Positions 1-7,529 of a DNA stretch of 64,000 nucleotides are shown piece by piece. The translations under genes were made by a program, and so were the position numbers. Position 1 is the stretch's first letter; each line of letters opens with the position of its first letter. The stretch is from an uncultured Rhodospirillales bacterium (GTDB taxonomy: Bacteria > Pseudomonadota > Alphaproteobacteria > Acetobacterales > Acetobacteraceae): the NCBI GenBank assembly GCA_903928895.1, contig CAIYSR010000092.1, positions 1 through 64,000 of the forward strand. The letters run 5' to 3'. A model generated the notes under the pieces. It was given only the letters and a program-made list of their open reading frames with translations, made no database searches and had not been told where the DNA came from.

Positions 1-266
1 GCGCGCGCACGCGTTGTGTGGCATCCAGATCTCCGATCACGGCAAGCCATCGCGCGAATGCCCCATTCTCCATCCGGCCGTCCTCCCCAAGCGCCAACGG
101 CAGAATCGCAGGTCTCAACAGGTGCCGCAATAAGAGCGAATGACTTTATCCGGCCCGTCGCAGTCGGGGGATCGGTCGGGCCGGAGAGTTCTTTGCGGAT
201 TGTGGGGGGCAGGGTCCGCGGTTACAATTTGCCCGAGTCGCGTGGAAATATCGGCAGGACATCAGC
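1..266. other. Upstream non-coding stretch, no gene recognised
   Basis: No reading frame here resembles a protein, and none has both a ribosome binding site and plausible composition. The stretch probably holds the end of a neighbouring intergenic region and the promoter of the TMEM175-like gene. I see no convincing hairpin or operator. Confidence 0.4.
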
Positions 267-860
267 ATGACTGGATCCAACTCGGATCATTTCGAGATGC
301 GGCGACTGGAGTCCTTGAGCAACACGATTTTCGGCGTGGCAATGACGTTGCTTGCCTACGATCTGCCCAAGGCGGGGTTCGACAACTTGCCGGGCTGGGC
401 TGATCTCTACCGGCTTTATGGCGGGCGGCTGCTGGGACTGGTTCTCAGCTTCATCATCGCGGGGATATTCTGGTTCAGCCACCAGCGGCGGCTGTCGTTG
501 CAGCCCTATGGCAGCCGCATTGTCGTATTCGGCAATTTATTGTTCCTGCTGGCGATTATTTTGTTGCCGACGATCAACAAAATTTATGGAAACGATCGTC
601 TCAGCAGCGCGGCCGCCGCGTTGTATGGCACGCACCTGACTGTGATTGCGACGTTCAATGCAGGGCTTTGGTGGCTGATCAACCGCGATGGCCGTTATCG
701 TTCTGAATTTATCCGATCGGCTCTCCCGATCCTGGTGTTTCTTCCCGGCACTCTTGTTGCGTTGATTGCACCGGAATTGGCGCAATATGTATGGTGTATT
801 GCATTTCTCGCGATATTTGCTGATCGTTTATTTCCATCTTCACCGCGGAATTCGAGCTGA
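267..860 (+). CDS. TMEM175-family (DUF1211) putative potassium channel
   Basis: A 197-residue, strongly hydrophobic protein. The N-terminus (residues 12-34) contains RRLESLSNTIFGVAMTLL, which matches the first helix of the TMEM175/DUF1211 family, whose bacterial members form potassium-selective channels. Several further membrane segments follow (roughly 55-75, 85-105, 115-135, 150-170, 172-190), giving the six-helix plan of one bacterial repeat. The family's FSD motif in helix 1 reads LSN here, so the conserved Asp is replaced by Asn. The start is the ATG at 267, preceded by a weak AGGA-like site. It stands alone, followed by an AT-rich repeat and then a solute-binding-protein gene. Channel function is inferred from the family only. 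Confidence 0.75.
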   Translation: MTGSNSDHFEMRRLESLSNTIFGVAMTLLAYDLPKAGFDNLPGWADLYRLYGGRLLGLVLSFIIAGIFWFSHQRRLSLQPYGSRIVVFGNLLFLLAIILLPTINKIYGNDRLSSAAAALYGTHLTVIATFNAGLWWLINRDGRYRSEFIRSALPILVFLPGTLVALIAPELAQYVWCIAFLAIFADRLFPSSPRNSS

Positions 861-885
861 TCTTTTATTTTTCTCCGACGGACAT

Positions 886-930
886 GGATAAAAGTTTTTT
901 GGTTCTTTTTTCCAAAAAAGAACCGCTTCG
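886..930. repeat. AT-rich palindromic repeat unit (single copy)
   Basis: GGATAAAAGTTTTTTG is followed by a perfect 11-bp inverted repeat (GGTTCTTTTTT at 901-911, AAAAAAGAACC at 914-924) and then GCTTCG. The same unit occurs as inverted pairs near 4.9, 37.2 and 42.5 kb. It lies just after the stop codon of the TMEM175-like gene and may act as a terminator, but its T-tract is inside the stem rather than after it, so a REP-like repeat is equally likely. Confidence 0.7.
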
Positions 931-991
931 CTTGCCTTGCGCTTTCGGTGGTGTCTAGCCTGTCGGACGCATCGCATCAGGAGGCTGGCCC

Positions 992-2551
992 ATGTCCGCA
1001 ACCCTCAAGCGTCGTTCCGCCCTGGCTCTGGGGGCGGCCGCCGGTCTCGCCCGGCCGGCGATTGCGCAGAGTGCTGCCAAGACGCTGCGGTTTGTGCCGC
1101 ATGCGAATTTGTCGACGCCGGATCCGTTGTGGTCGAGTGCGCTGATTGCGTTCGATGCGGCGTATATGTTCGCGGATCAGTTGTTCGGGCTCGATGCGCA
1201 GTTGCTGCCGAAGCCGCAGATGCTGGAGGGGTATACGCTTTCCGACGATCGGCTGACCTGGCGGTTCAAGCTGCGGGAGGGGCTGTGGTTCCATGACGGG
1301 GAGCCGGTGCGGGCGAAGGATGCGGTGGCGTCGATCAAGCGGTGGTCGGGGCGGGATCTGTTCGGCAAGCGGATGGCGGCGCAGCTGGCGGAGATGAAGG
1401 CGATCGACGACCGGTCGTTCGAGATCCGCCTGACCAAGCCGTTCGCGCATCTGCCGTATGGGCTGGGGGCGACGTCGTGCTTTATTTTGCCGGAGCGGAT
1501 CGTGGGGGCGAAGGACGCGTTCACGCAGATCACCGAGGCGGTGGGGTCGGGGCCGTTCCGGTTCTTGGCGGATGAGTGGGATCATTCGAGCCGGGCGGCG
1601 TTCGCGAGGTTCGACAAGTATGTGCCGCGGCAGGAGAGGCCGGAGGTGTGGTCGGGCGGGAAGATCGCGTATGTCGATCGGGTGGAGTGGCACATCATTC
1701 CCGACACCGGGACGGCGGCGACGGCGTTGCAGAAGGGGGAGGTGGATTGGCTGGAGCGGCCGTTGTTCGACCTGTTGCCGAAGCTGCGGGGGACGCCGGG
1801 GGTGAAGGTGGAGGTGGTGGACCCGTTGGGGACGTGGACGGAGATCTACTTCAACAACGGGATTGCGCCGTTCGACAATCCGAAGTTGCGGCGGGCGTTG
1901 TTTCCGGCGGTGGTGCAGTCGGATTTCATCCAGTCGGTGGTGGGGGACCAGTCCGAGCTGATGCGGACGGGCGTCGGGCCGTTCCTGCCGACGTCGCCGT
2001 TTGCGAGCGGGGTGGGGATGGAGGCGCTGACCGGGCCGCGTTCGATCGAGGCGGCGCGCAAGCTGGTGAAGGAGAGCGGCTATAATGGCGAGCTGATCGT
2101 GCAGATGGTGCCGACGGAACTGCCGACGGCGAATGCGTATGGGATGGTGCTGCATCAGTTGCTGAAGGAGATCGGGCTGAATGTGCGGCTGGATGCGACG
2201 GATTGGGGGTCGTTGCTGAGCCGGTGGAACGCGAAGGAGAACACCGAGAAGGGGGCGTGGAATATCTTCGCGGTGGGCTGGGCGGGGCTGTGGATCACCA
2301 ATCCGGGGAGCCATTTGCCGCTGCATGCGCACAAGGCCAATCCGCGGATGGAGGCGCTGACGGAGCAGTGGTTCGATGCGCCCGATCTGGCGGCGCAGCG
2401 GAAGGTTTGCGAGGAGATGCAGCTGCTGGCGTTCGAGGAGCCGCCGTTCATCCCGGTGGGGCAGTATTTTGTGCCGCAGGCGCATCGGGACAATGTGACG
2501 GATATCGTGCGCGCGCCGGTGACGCCGTTCTGGGGGGTGAAGAAGGGGTGA
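992..2551 (+). CDS. ABC transporter solute-binding protein, family 5 (peptide/nickel type)
   Basis: A 519-residue periplasmic binding protein of the SBP_bac_5 (DppA/OppA-like) family. Residues 1-26 form a Tat-like export signal with the twin Arg in LKRRSALALG and a probable cleavage site near AIAQ. The mature part carries family hallmarks such as WRFKLREGLWFHDGEPV and a C-terminal region ending in PVTPFWGVKKG. A GGAG ribosome binding site precedes ATG 992. Its stop codon overlaps the GTG start of the next gene. No permease or ATPase gene is nearby, so it either serves a transporter encoded elsewhere or has another binding role. The ligand cannot be assigned. Confidence 0.9.
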   Translation: MSATLKRRSALALGAAAGLARPAIAQSAAKTLRFVPHANLSTPDPLWSSALIAFDAAYMFADQLFGLDAQLLPKPQMLEGYTLSDDRLTWRFKLREGLWFHDGEPVRAKDAVASIKRWSGRDLFGKRMAAQLAEMKAIDDRSFEIRLTKPFAHLPYGLGATSCFILPERIVGAKDAFTQITEAVGSGPFRFLADEWDHSSRAAFARFDKYVPRQERPEVWSGGKIAYVDRVEWHIIPDTGTAATALQKGEVDWLERPLFDLLPKLRGTPGVKVEVVDPLGTWTEIYFNNGIAPFDNPKLRRALFPAVVQSDFIQSVVGDQSELMRTGVGPFLPTSPFASGVGMEALTGPRSIEAARKLVKESGYNGELIVQMVPTELPTANAYGMVLHQLLKEIGLNVRLDATDWGSLLSRWNAKENTEKGAWNIFAVGWAGLWITNPGSHLPLHAHKANPRMEALTEQWFDAPDLAAQRKVCEEMQLLAFEEPPFIPVGQYFVPQAHRDNVTDIVRAPVTPFWGVKKG

Positions 2552-3351
2552 TCCCGCTGATCCGACCAGTGCTTCCGGTGGCGCTTGGTCTGCTTGGCGT
2601 GGCGATCGCGTGCGGGCTGTTGCAATGGGTATTCGGTCCTCGCCAGGCTGGCCGGCCCTGGCTGCGGGCGGGCTGGGGGACGGATTTGACCTATGCCGTT
2701 GTGACACCGCTGCTGGTGAAGTCGGTTCGCCGTGCGGTGGTTGCCGTTGCGCTGCTGCCGCTGGCCTGGGCAGCGGGCGGCGATGGATTGACCGGGCTGC
2801 TCGCCGGTCATGGCCCGCTGGCGCGCCAGCCGTTGTGGTTGCAAGGCGCGGAGATGCTCGTGCTCGGCGACTTCATTGGCTATTGGGAACATCGGCTGTT
2901 TCACCGCCCGACGCTGTGGCCGATCCATGCGGTGCATCATTCCTCGCCGCAGCTTGACTGGCTGGCGGCGTTCCGGGTGCATCCGCTCAACGATATCGCG
3001 AGCGGGCTGTTCCGGGCGGTTCCGCTGGTGGCCCTGGGTTTCGCGCCGACGGTGCTGGCCGGGGTGTTGCCGCTGCTGACATTGCACGCGATTTTCCTGC
3101 ATGCGGATGTCGACTGGTCGTTCGGGCGGTTCGGTTATGTGGTGTCCTCGCCGGCGTTCCATCGCTGGCACCATACCGCGGAGGGAGAGGGGCGGGAGCG
3201 GAATTTCGCCGGGTTGCTGCCGGTGTGGGATATCGTGTTCGGCACCTTCTGGATGCCGGGGCGGCGCTGCATGGCGGTGGGGATCGACGATCCGATACCG
3301 TTGGGCTGGCTGGCGCAACTGGTTTGGCCGCTGCGCCGACACGGCGGGTAG
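2548..3351 (+). CDS. Fatty acid hydroxylase / sterol desaturase family membrane protein
   Basis: A 267-residue integral membrane protein with the three histidine clusters of the di-iron fatty acid hydroxylase superfamily: HRLFH, HAVHH and HRWHH. These ligate the di-iron centre that hydroxylates or desaturates lipids or sterol-like substrates. At least four hydrophobic segments surround them. GTG 2548 is chosen as the start because it overlaps the upstream stop codon (GTGA) and follows a purine-rich GAAGAAGGGG stretch, which suggests translational coupling to the solute-binding protein. The family also includes hopanoid, carotenoid and ether-lipid enzymes; the substrate is unknown. A strong hairpin follows the gene. 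Confidence 0.85.
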   Translation: MIPLIRPVLPVALGLLGVAIACGLLQWVFGPRQAGRPWLRAGWGTDLTYAVVTPLLVKSVRRAVVAVALLPLAWAAGGDGLTGLLAGHGPLARQPLWLQGAEMLVLGDFIGYWEHRLFHRPTLWPIHAVHHSSPQLDWLAAFRVHPLNDIASGLFRAVPLVALGFAPTVLAGVLPLLTLHAIFLHADVDWSFGRFGYVVSSPAFHRWHHTAEGEGRERNFAGLLPVWDIVFGTFWMPGRRCMAVGIDDPIPLGWLAQLVWPLRRHGG

Positions 3352-3353
3352 GC

Positions 3354-3380
3354 CTGGCCGCCGCGGGTTGCGGCGGCCAG
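3354..3380. terminator. Bidirectional hairpin between convergent genes
   Basis: CTGGCCGCCGC and GCGGCGGCCAG form a perfect 11-bp stem with a 5-nt loop. It sits between the stop codons of the hydroxylase (+) and the PEP-CTERM gene (-), and can serve both transcripts. No clear T-run follows. Confidence 0.6.
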
Positions 3381-3393
3381 TCGAGGCGGGTGT

Positions 3394-3990
3394 TCAGGCG
3401 CGGCGGCGGGCGATGCCGAGGCCGGCGAGGCCGAGGGCGAAGAGGGCCATCGAGGCGGGCTCAGGTATGTCGGTCGCGGTGAAGCTGGTGGCGGGGGCGG
3501 TGGTCGAGTATTGCGAGTCGGCTCCGTTGTCGAGGACGATGCTCATGGTGGTGCCGGTGGCGAGGTCTTCGGCGGTGGGCAGTTGGTTGGCGCCGATGAC
3601 GGTGTTGTAGATGGTCAGGTCAACCACATAGGGGTCGGTGGACGGGGCGAAGGCCTGATCGAAGTGGAAGTTCAGCAAACCGTTGTTGACAGTCAGGTTG
3701 CTGCCGAGCTGACCGGGGCCGGCGGAATTGAAGGTGATCGGGCCGTAGGCGCTGGTGTTGACGGTGGCGACGAGGGAGGAGATCGCCAGGGTGGCGGTGT
3801 CCCAAACGATGGTGCCGCTGAGGGCGCCCCACTGGGAGTAGCCCCCGGCGGGGTCGACGAAAAAGCTGTTGTTGGTGGTGAAATCGGTGGCGAAGGTGGT
3901 GCTGACCACTTCGGAGGCGTGGACGGCGGTGGTGCCGACGATCGTGCAGGCGAGGGCGGCGGCGGCCAAGTATCGAGCGCTGGAAGTCAT
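3394..3990 (-). CDS. PEP-CTERM sorting domain protein, secreted
   Basis: A 198-residue exported protein. It has an N-terminal signal peptide (TSSARYLAAAALACTIVG, ending near VHA), a Ser/Thr/Asn-rich central part with no recognised catalytic domain, and a C-terminal sorting signal made of PEPA, a hydrophobic helix and an Arg cluster (IPEPASMALFALGL, then RRR). Proteins of this type are processed by exosortase/EpsH at the inner membrane, and many belong to exopolysaccharide-associated surface layers. ATG 3990 is chosen because GGAGACG lies 3-10 nt upstream; in-frame ATGs at 4002 and 4044 are alternatives. No exosortase is encoded in the window. Confidence 0.85.
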   Translation of the reverse strand: MTSSARYLAAAALACTIVGTTAVHASEVVSTTFATDFTTNNSFFVDPAGGYSQWGALSGTIVWDTATLAISSLVATVNTSAYGPITFNSAGPGQLGSNLTVNNGLLNFHFDQAFAPSTDPYVVDLTIYNTVIGANQLPTAEDLATGTTMSIVLDNGADSQYSTTAPATSFTATDIPEPASMALFALGLAGLGIARRRA

Positions 3991-4180
3991 TTTCGTCTCC
4001 ATAACTGAGGCTTGCGTTCTCGCCGTGACGATCTCGAAGATCAAGCACTGGGGCTCTTCACATGTTCGTTAGGTCTATTACAGTTGTATTGCCCTGGCGG
4101 GTGCGGCGGGTGGTGCTCGAGACAGGGACTTAAGGGGGCGCGGTAGCCAAGGCGGGGCAGAACCGCTAGGTGTTCTGACC

Positions 4181-4858
4181 ATGCCCTTTCCCCACCCTGT
4201 TCGCGCTGTCCTGCTTGATATGGACGGCACCATTCTGGATACCGAGACGATCTATGTCGGCGCGATGTTCGCGGCGCTGGAGGAGATGGGGTTCCATCTG
4301 CCGGAGCGGCTGGTGCACGCGATGATCGGATTGCCCGGCCAGGAGTGCATGGCGCTGTTGCGGGGCGAGTTCGGGGAGCGGTTTCAGCACAAGGCGTTCA
4401 TGCCAGTGTATGTGGCGCATCGGACGGAGCGGATGAAGGGCGGGATTCCGGTGAAGCCGGGGACGCTGGAGCTGTTCGATCTGATCGAGGCGGCCGGGTT
4501 GAAGGTGGCGGTGGCGACGTCGTCGAACCGGGAGAATGCGCGGGTCAATCTGGCGGCGGCGGGACTTCTGCCGCGGCTGGCGGCGGTGTTGACGCGGGAT
4601 GATGTCGCGGTGGCGAAGCCGGACCCGGCGTTGTTCTTGAAGGCGGCGGCGGCGGTGGGGGAGGCGGCGTCGGTCTGTTTGGCGGTGGAGGACAGTCATG
4701 TCGGCGTCAGGGCGGCGCATGCTGCGGGGGCGATGACGGTGATGGTGCCGGATATGCTGCCGCCGACGGAGGAAATCCGCGGCCTGTGCCTGCACGTGGT
4801 CGAGGATCTGCATGCGGTGGGGGCGCTGTTGCGGGCGTCGCGGTCGACAAATGGGTAG
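4181..4858 (+). CDS. HAD-superfamily phosphatase (beta-phosphoglucomutase-like)
   Basis: A 225-residue HAD subfamily IA hydrolase. Motif I is DMDGTILDTE, with nucleophile D13 and acid/base D15. Motif II is VATSS near residue 109, the motif III Lys lies in VAKPDPALF, and motif IV is EDSHVGVRAA. A helical cap (about residues 20-85) matches phosphoglycolate phosphatase and beta-phosphoglucomutase relatives. The substrate is probably a small phosphorylated sugar or metabolite. The gene stands alone on the plus strand and is followed by a long AT-rich palindrome. The ribosome binding site before ATG 4181 is weak. Confidence 0.85.
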   Translation: MPFPHPVRAVLLDMDGTILDTETIYVGAMFAALEEMGFHLPERLVHAMIGLPGQECMALLRGEFGERFQHKAFMPVYVAHRTERMKGGIPVKPGTLELFDLIEAAGLKVAVATSSNRENARVNLAAAGLLPRLAAVLTRDDVAVAKPDPALFLKAAAAVGEAASVCLAVEDSHVGVRAAHAAGAMTVMVPDMLPPTEEIRGLCLHVVEDLHAVGALLRASRSTNG

Positions 4859-4943
4859 AAGTTTTTTGCTTCTTTTTTTCAAAAAAGAAGCGCTTCGGAA
4901 GGCCTTCTTTTTTGAAAAAAAGAAGCAAAAAACTTTTATCCGT
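4853..4943. repeat. AT-rich palindromic repeat, inverted pair with perfect 32-bp arms
   Basis: Arms at 4859-4890 and 4904-4935 are exact reverse complements over 32 bp with a 13-nt spacer. Each arm contains the smaller palindrome CTTCTTTTTTTCAAAAAAG. The unit is the same as at 886-930. The element overlaps the last codons of the HAD gene and precedes the nitroreductase gene. It could form a very stable hairpin in RNA or a cruciform in DNA. Confidence 0.85.
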
Positions 4944-4963
4944 TAAGGGTTTAGGGGAACGAG

Positions 4964-5593
4964 ATGGTTGATTTGTTTGAGATCATGGCCACGACGCGGG
5001 CGATGCGGCGGCTGAAGAGCGATCCGGTGCCCGATGCGTTGGTGCGCAAGGTGCTGGAGGCCGGGGTTTGTGCGCCGTCGGGGGGGAATTACCAGAAGTG
5101 GCGGTTTCTGGTGGTCAAGGACATGGCGGTGAAGCAGGCGGTGCAGAAATTATACAAGCGCGCCTATGACGAGGTGATCGGGCCGCGCTATGCCGGTTCG
5201 GCACCGCCGCCCGGCAGCGATCCGGCGCGGTATGCGCGCCAGCACGCGGCGGTGGAGTATCTGACCGATCATTTCCATGAGGCGCCGGTGTGGATCGTGG
5301 TGTGCCAGGAGGATGGCACGGCGGCGCCGTCCCGCTCGTCGGGGGCTTCGGTGTATCCGGCGGTGCAGAACATGCTGCTCGCGGCGCGCGCACTGGGGTT
5401 GGGCTCGACGTTGACGACGCGACACATGATGTTTGCGGCCGAGGCGGATGCGGCATTCGGGCTGCCCGAGGGGGTGCATTCATATGCGATTTTGCCGCTG
5501 GGGTATCCGATGGGCAAGTTCGGGCCGGTCGGGCGGGGGAGGCTCGAGGATGTGGTGTTCGCGGATCGGTGGGGGGTGCCGTACCCGGGCTAG
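4964..5593 (+). CDS. Nitroreductase-family oxidoreductase
   Basis: A 209-residue FMN-dependent oxidoreductase of the nitroreductase fold. The N-terminus (IMATTRAMRRLKSDPVPD) carries the conserved Arg cluster that contacts the FMN phosphate, followed by APSGGNYQKWRF, the typical cofactor-binding loop. The C-terminal LPLGYPMGKFGP matches the G-Y-P motif of the family. Members reduce nitroaromatics, quinones, flavins or enones with NAD(P)H; the substrate here is unknown. A good ribosome binding site (AGGGGAACGAG) precedes ATG 4964. Its stop codon overlaps that of the convergent serine hydrolase gene. Confidence 0.85.
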   Translation: MVDLFEIMATTRAMRRLKSDPVPDALVRKVLEAGVCAPSGGNYQKWRFLVVKDMAVKQAVQKLYKRAYDEVIGPRYAGSAPPPGSDPARYARQHAAVEYLTDHFHEAPVWIVVCQEDGTAAPSRSSGASVYPAVQNMLLAARALGLGSTLTTRHMMFAAEADAAFGLPEGVHSYAILPLGYPMGKFGPVGRGRLEDVVFADRWGVPYPG

Positions 5594-6624
5594 GGGACGG
5601 CGGCGGTTGCGAGGGCGATGAAGTCGTTGAGCGCGGCCATGTCGATCCAGCGCAGGACGGCGACGAGGTCGTGCGTGGGGTCGATCCAGGTGACGTTGCC
5701 GCCGGCGCCGATGGCGAAGTAGGAGGCGGGGCTGGCGTTGGATTGGTAGATGCCGTTGGGGTTGAGCCACCAGAGCAGGCCGTAGTCGGGCTTGATGGGG
5801 CAGGAGGTGGTGGAGAGGGCGACCCACCCCTCGGGGAGGAGGCGGGTGGCGTTCCAGACGCCGTCGTTGAGCATGAGTTGGCCGATGAGGGCCTGGTCCT
5901 CGGCGTGGATGCAGATGCCGCCGCCCCAGTGGCCGCCGCCGGAGACGGATTGGATGGGGCGGCCGTCGATGGTGACGGTTGAGGTGGTGTAGCCTTCCCA
6001 GCGCCAGTCGGTAGAGCCGCCGAGCGGGGTAAGCAGGCGTTCGGCGAAGACTTCGGGGAGCGGGCGGCGGAAGCGGCGCAGCAGAGCGAGGCTGAGCAGG
6101 TTGACGCGAATGTCGTTGTATTCCCAATAGGTTCCGGGGGTTTGCAGGGGACGGGGGTCGCCCTTTTTGTGGGCACTGCGGCCGGCGAATTCGCTGGCGA
6201 GCGAGCGGTAGCGGTCGATGCGGTCCTCCTTGCCGAAGAGGGTGCCTTCCCACTCGGAGGTTTGTTGCAGGAGGTGGCGCCAGGTGATGGCTGAGTTGTG
6301 GGGGCTCTGGAATTCGGGGCCTTCGGTGACGGGCGCATCAAGGTCGGGGATGAGGCCATCGGCGACGGCGATTCCGGCGAGGAGGGAGAGGTAGCTCTTC
6401 GCGACCGAGAAGGTCATGTCGACCTGGCGTGTGTTGCCCCAACCGGCGACGCGGGTGCCTTTGTGCAGGATCAGGCCATTTGGGGCGCCGCGCGGGGCGA
6501 CGGGGCCGAGGATGGCGTTGTCGGGCGGGGGTTCGAAGATGCCGGCTTCGAGATGGGCGCGGATGTCGCGGGGCCATTTGGTTTCGTGGGATTCGGCGAA
6601 GGCGGCGGCTTGGAGGAAGGTCAC
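5590..6624 (-). CDS. Serine hydrolase, beta-lactamase/penicillin-binding-like family
   Basis: A 344-residue protein of the class C beta-lactamase fold. SVAKS at residues 73-77 gives the Ser-x-x-Lys catalytic pair (S73, K76), and YND at 169-171 fits the second (Tyr-x-Asn) motif. No clear signal peptide is present, so a cytoplasmic esterase or amide hydrolase (EstB-like) is more likely than an antibiotic-degrading enzyme. Translation starts at GTG 6624, which overlaps the TGA of the upstream PhyH gene (GTGA), so the two are probably co-translated. The shared operon suggests action on the product of the dioxygenase, but this is inference. Confidence 0.8.
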   Translation of the reverse strand: MTFLQAAAFAESHETKWPRDIRAHLEAGIFEPPPDNAILGPVAPRGAPNGLILHKGTRVAGWGNTRQVDMTFSVAKSYLSLLAGIAVADGLIPDLDAPVTEGPEFQSPHNSAITWRHLLQQTSEWEGTLFGKEDRIDRYRSLASEFAGRSAHKKGDPRPLQTPGTYWEYNDIRVNLLSLALLRRFRRPLPEVFAERLLTPLGGSTDWRWEGYTTSTVTIDGRPIQSVSGGGHWGGGICIHAEDQALIGQLMLNDGVWNATRLLPEGWVALSTTSCPIKPDYGLLWWLNPNGIYQSNASPASYFAIGAGGNVTWIDPTHDLVAVLRWIDMAALNDFIALATAAVP

Positions 6625-7466
6625 ATCGTGGTCCTGGTTTCGGGACGCTGGGCGGCGCCGCGGTAGAGGATGTTGGTGGTGCGGTCGATCATGGCGGCGT
6701 GGAACTCGTGGCAGGCGGCGTCGTTTTCGCTGGCGGGGCGGGGTTCGGGGATGAAGTTGCTGAAACGGTCGGTGCCGCGGACCAGGGTGGCGCTGTCCGC
6801 GTGGCCGGCGGTCTGGCGGATGCGGGTGGGGATGTAGCGCAGCGCGAAGCCGATGCGGCGGTGCGGGGCCTGGTTCATGCCGGAGCCGTGGAACAGGCGG
6901 ACGTGGTGGAGCGACATCTGGCCGGGCTGGAGGGTGATGTCGACGGCGTCGGCCTCGTTGACCTCGACGGCGATTTCCTGGCCACGGCTGAGCAGGTTGT
7001 TTTCGGCATGGGTGTCGCGGTGGGGAACCTGGTCGGCGGTGTGGGTGCCGGGGATGACGCGCATGCAGCCGGAGAGCGGCGTGCTGGGGGTGAAGGCGAT
7101 CCAGGCGGTGACGATTTCGGGTTCGGACAGGCCCCAGTAGGTGGAGTCCTGATGCCAGGAGACGATTTTGCCGTCATGCGGATTTTTGGCGAAGAAGCCG
7201 GCGCCCCAGAGCAGAAGGTCGGGGCCCAGGACGGATTCGACGGGATCGAGGATTTCGGGGCGGCGGACGAGGTCGGCGAGCCAGGGATGGAGGATATGGG
7301 GTTTCTGGTTGCTGGCGAAGGAAAGCTTGCCGCCGTCGGTGGCTTCGAGGCGTTCGAGGCCGGCGAGGAAGCCGGCAGCCTCGGCGGCGGAGAAGGCGGG
7401 CAGGGGGCTCAGGAATCCGTCACGGCGATAGGTGGCGGCCTGTTCGGCCGAGAGATGATGGCGCAT
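6621..7466 (-). CDS. Phytanoyl-CoA dioxygenase (PhyH) family protein
   Basis: A 281-residue Fe(II)/2-oxoglutarate dioxygenase-like protein. WHQDS supplies the H105-x-D107 part of the iron triad, and FHGSGMNQAPHRR supplies the distal H193 and the 2-oxoglutarate-binding Arg (about R204). Family members hydroxylate small organic acids, ectoine, phosphonates or CoA esters. The start at ATG 7466 has GGGAG upstream. It is the first gene of a two-gene operon with the serine hydrolase and overlaps it by 4 nt. The substrate cannot be read from sequence. Confidence 0.85.
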   Translation of the reverse strand: MRHHLSAEQAATYRRDGFLSPLPAFSAAEAAGFLAGLERLEATDGGKLSFASNQKPHILHPWLADLVRRPEILDPVESVLGPDLLLWGAGFFAKNPHDGKIVSWHQDSTYWGLSEPEIVTAWIAFTPSTPLSGCMRVIPGTHTADQVPHRDTHAENNLLSRGQEIAVEVNEADAVDITLQPGQMSLHHVRLFHGSGMNQAPHRRIGFALRYIPTRIRQTAGHADSATLVRGTDRFSNFIPEPRPASENDAACHEFHAAMIDRTTNILYRGAAQRPETRTTM

Positions 7467-7529
7467 GGCGTGGCTCCCGCGAGGACGACGGGGCGATCAT
7501 AGCGCTGCCGTTGAACGGACCACAAAGGG

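Noticed and set aside
977-2707. Long open frame (576 codons) antisense to the solute-binding protein gene
   Set aside because: It is rich in Arg, Pro and His as expected from the complement of GC-rich coding sequence, has no domain, and the opposite frame is a clear solute-binding protein.
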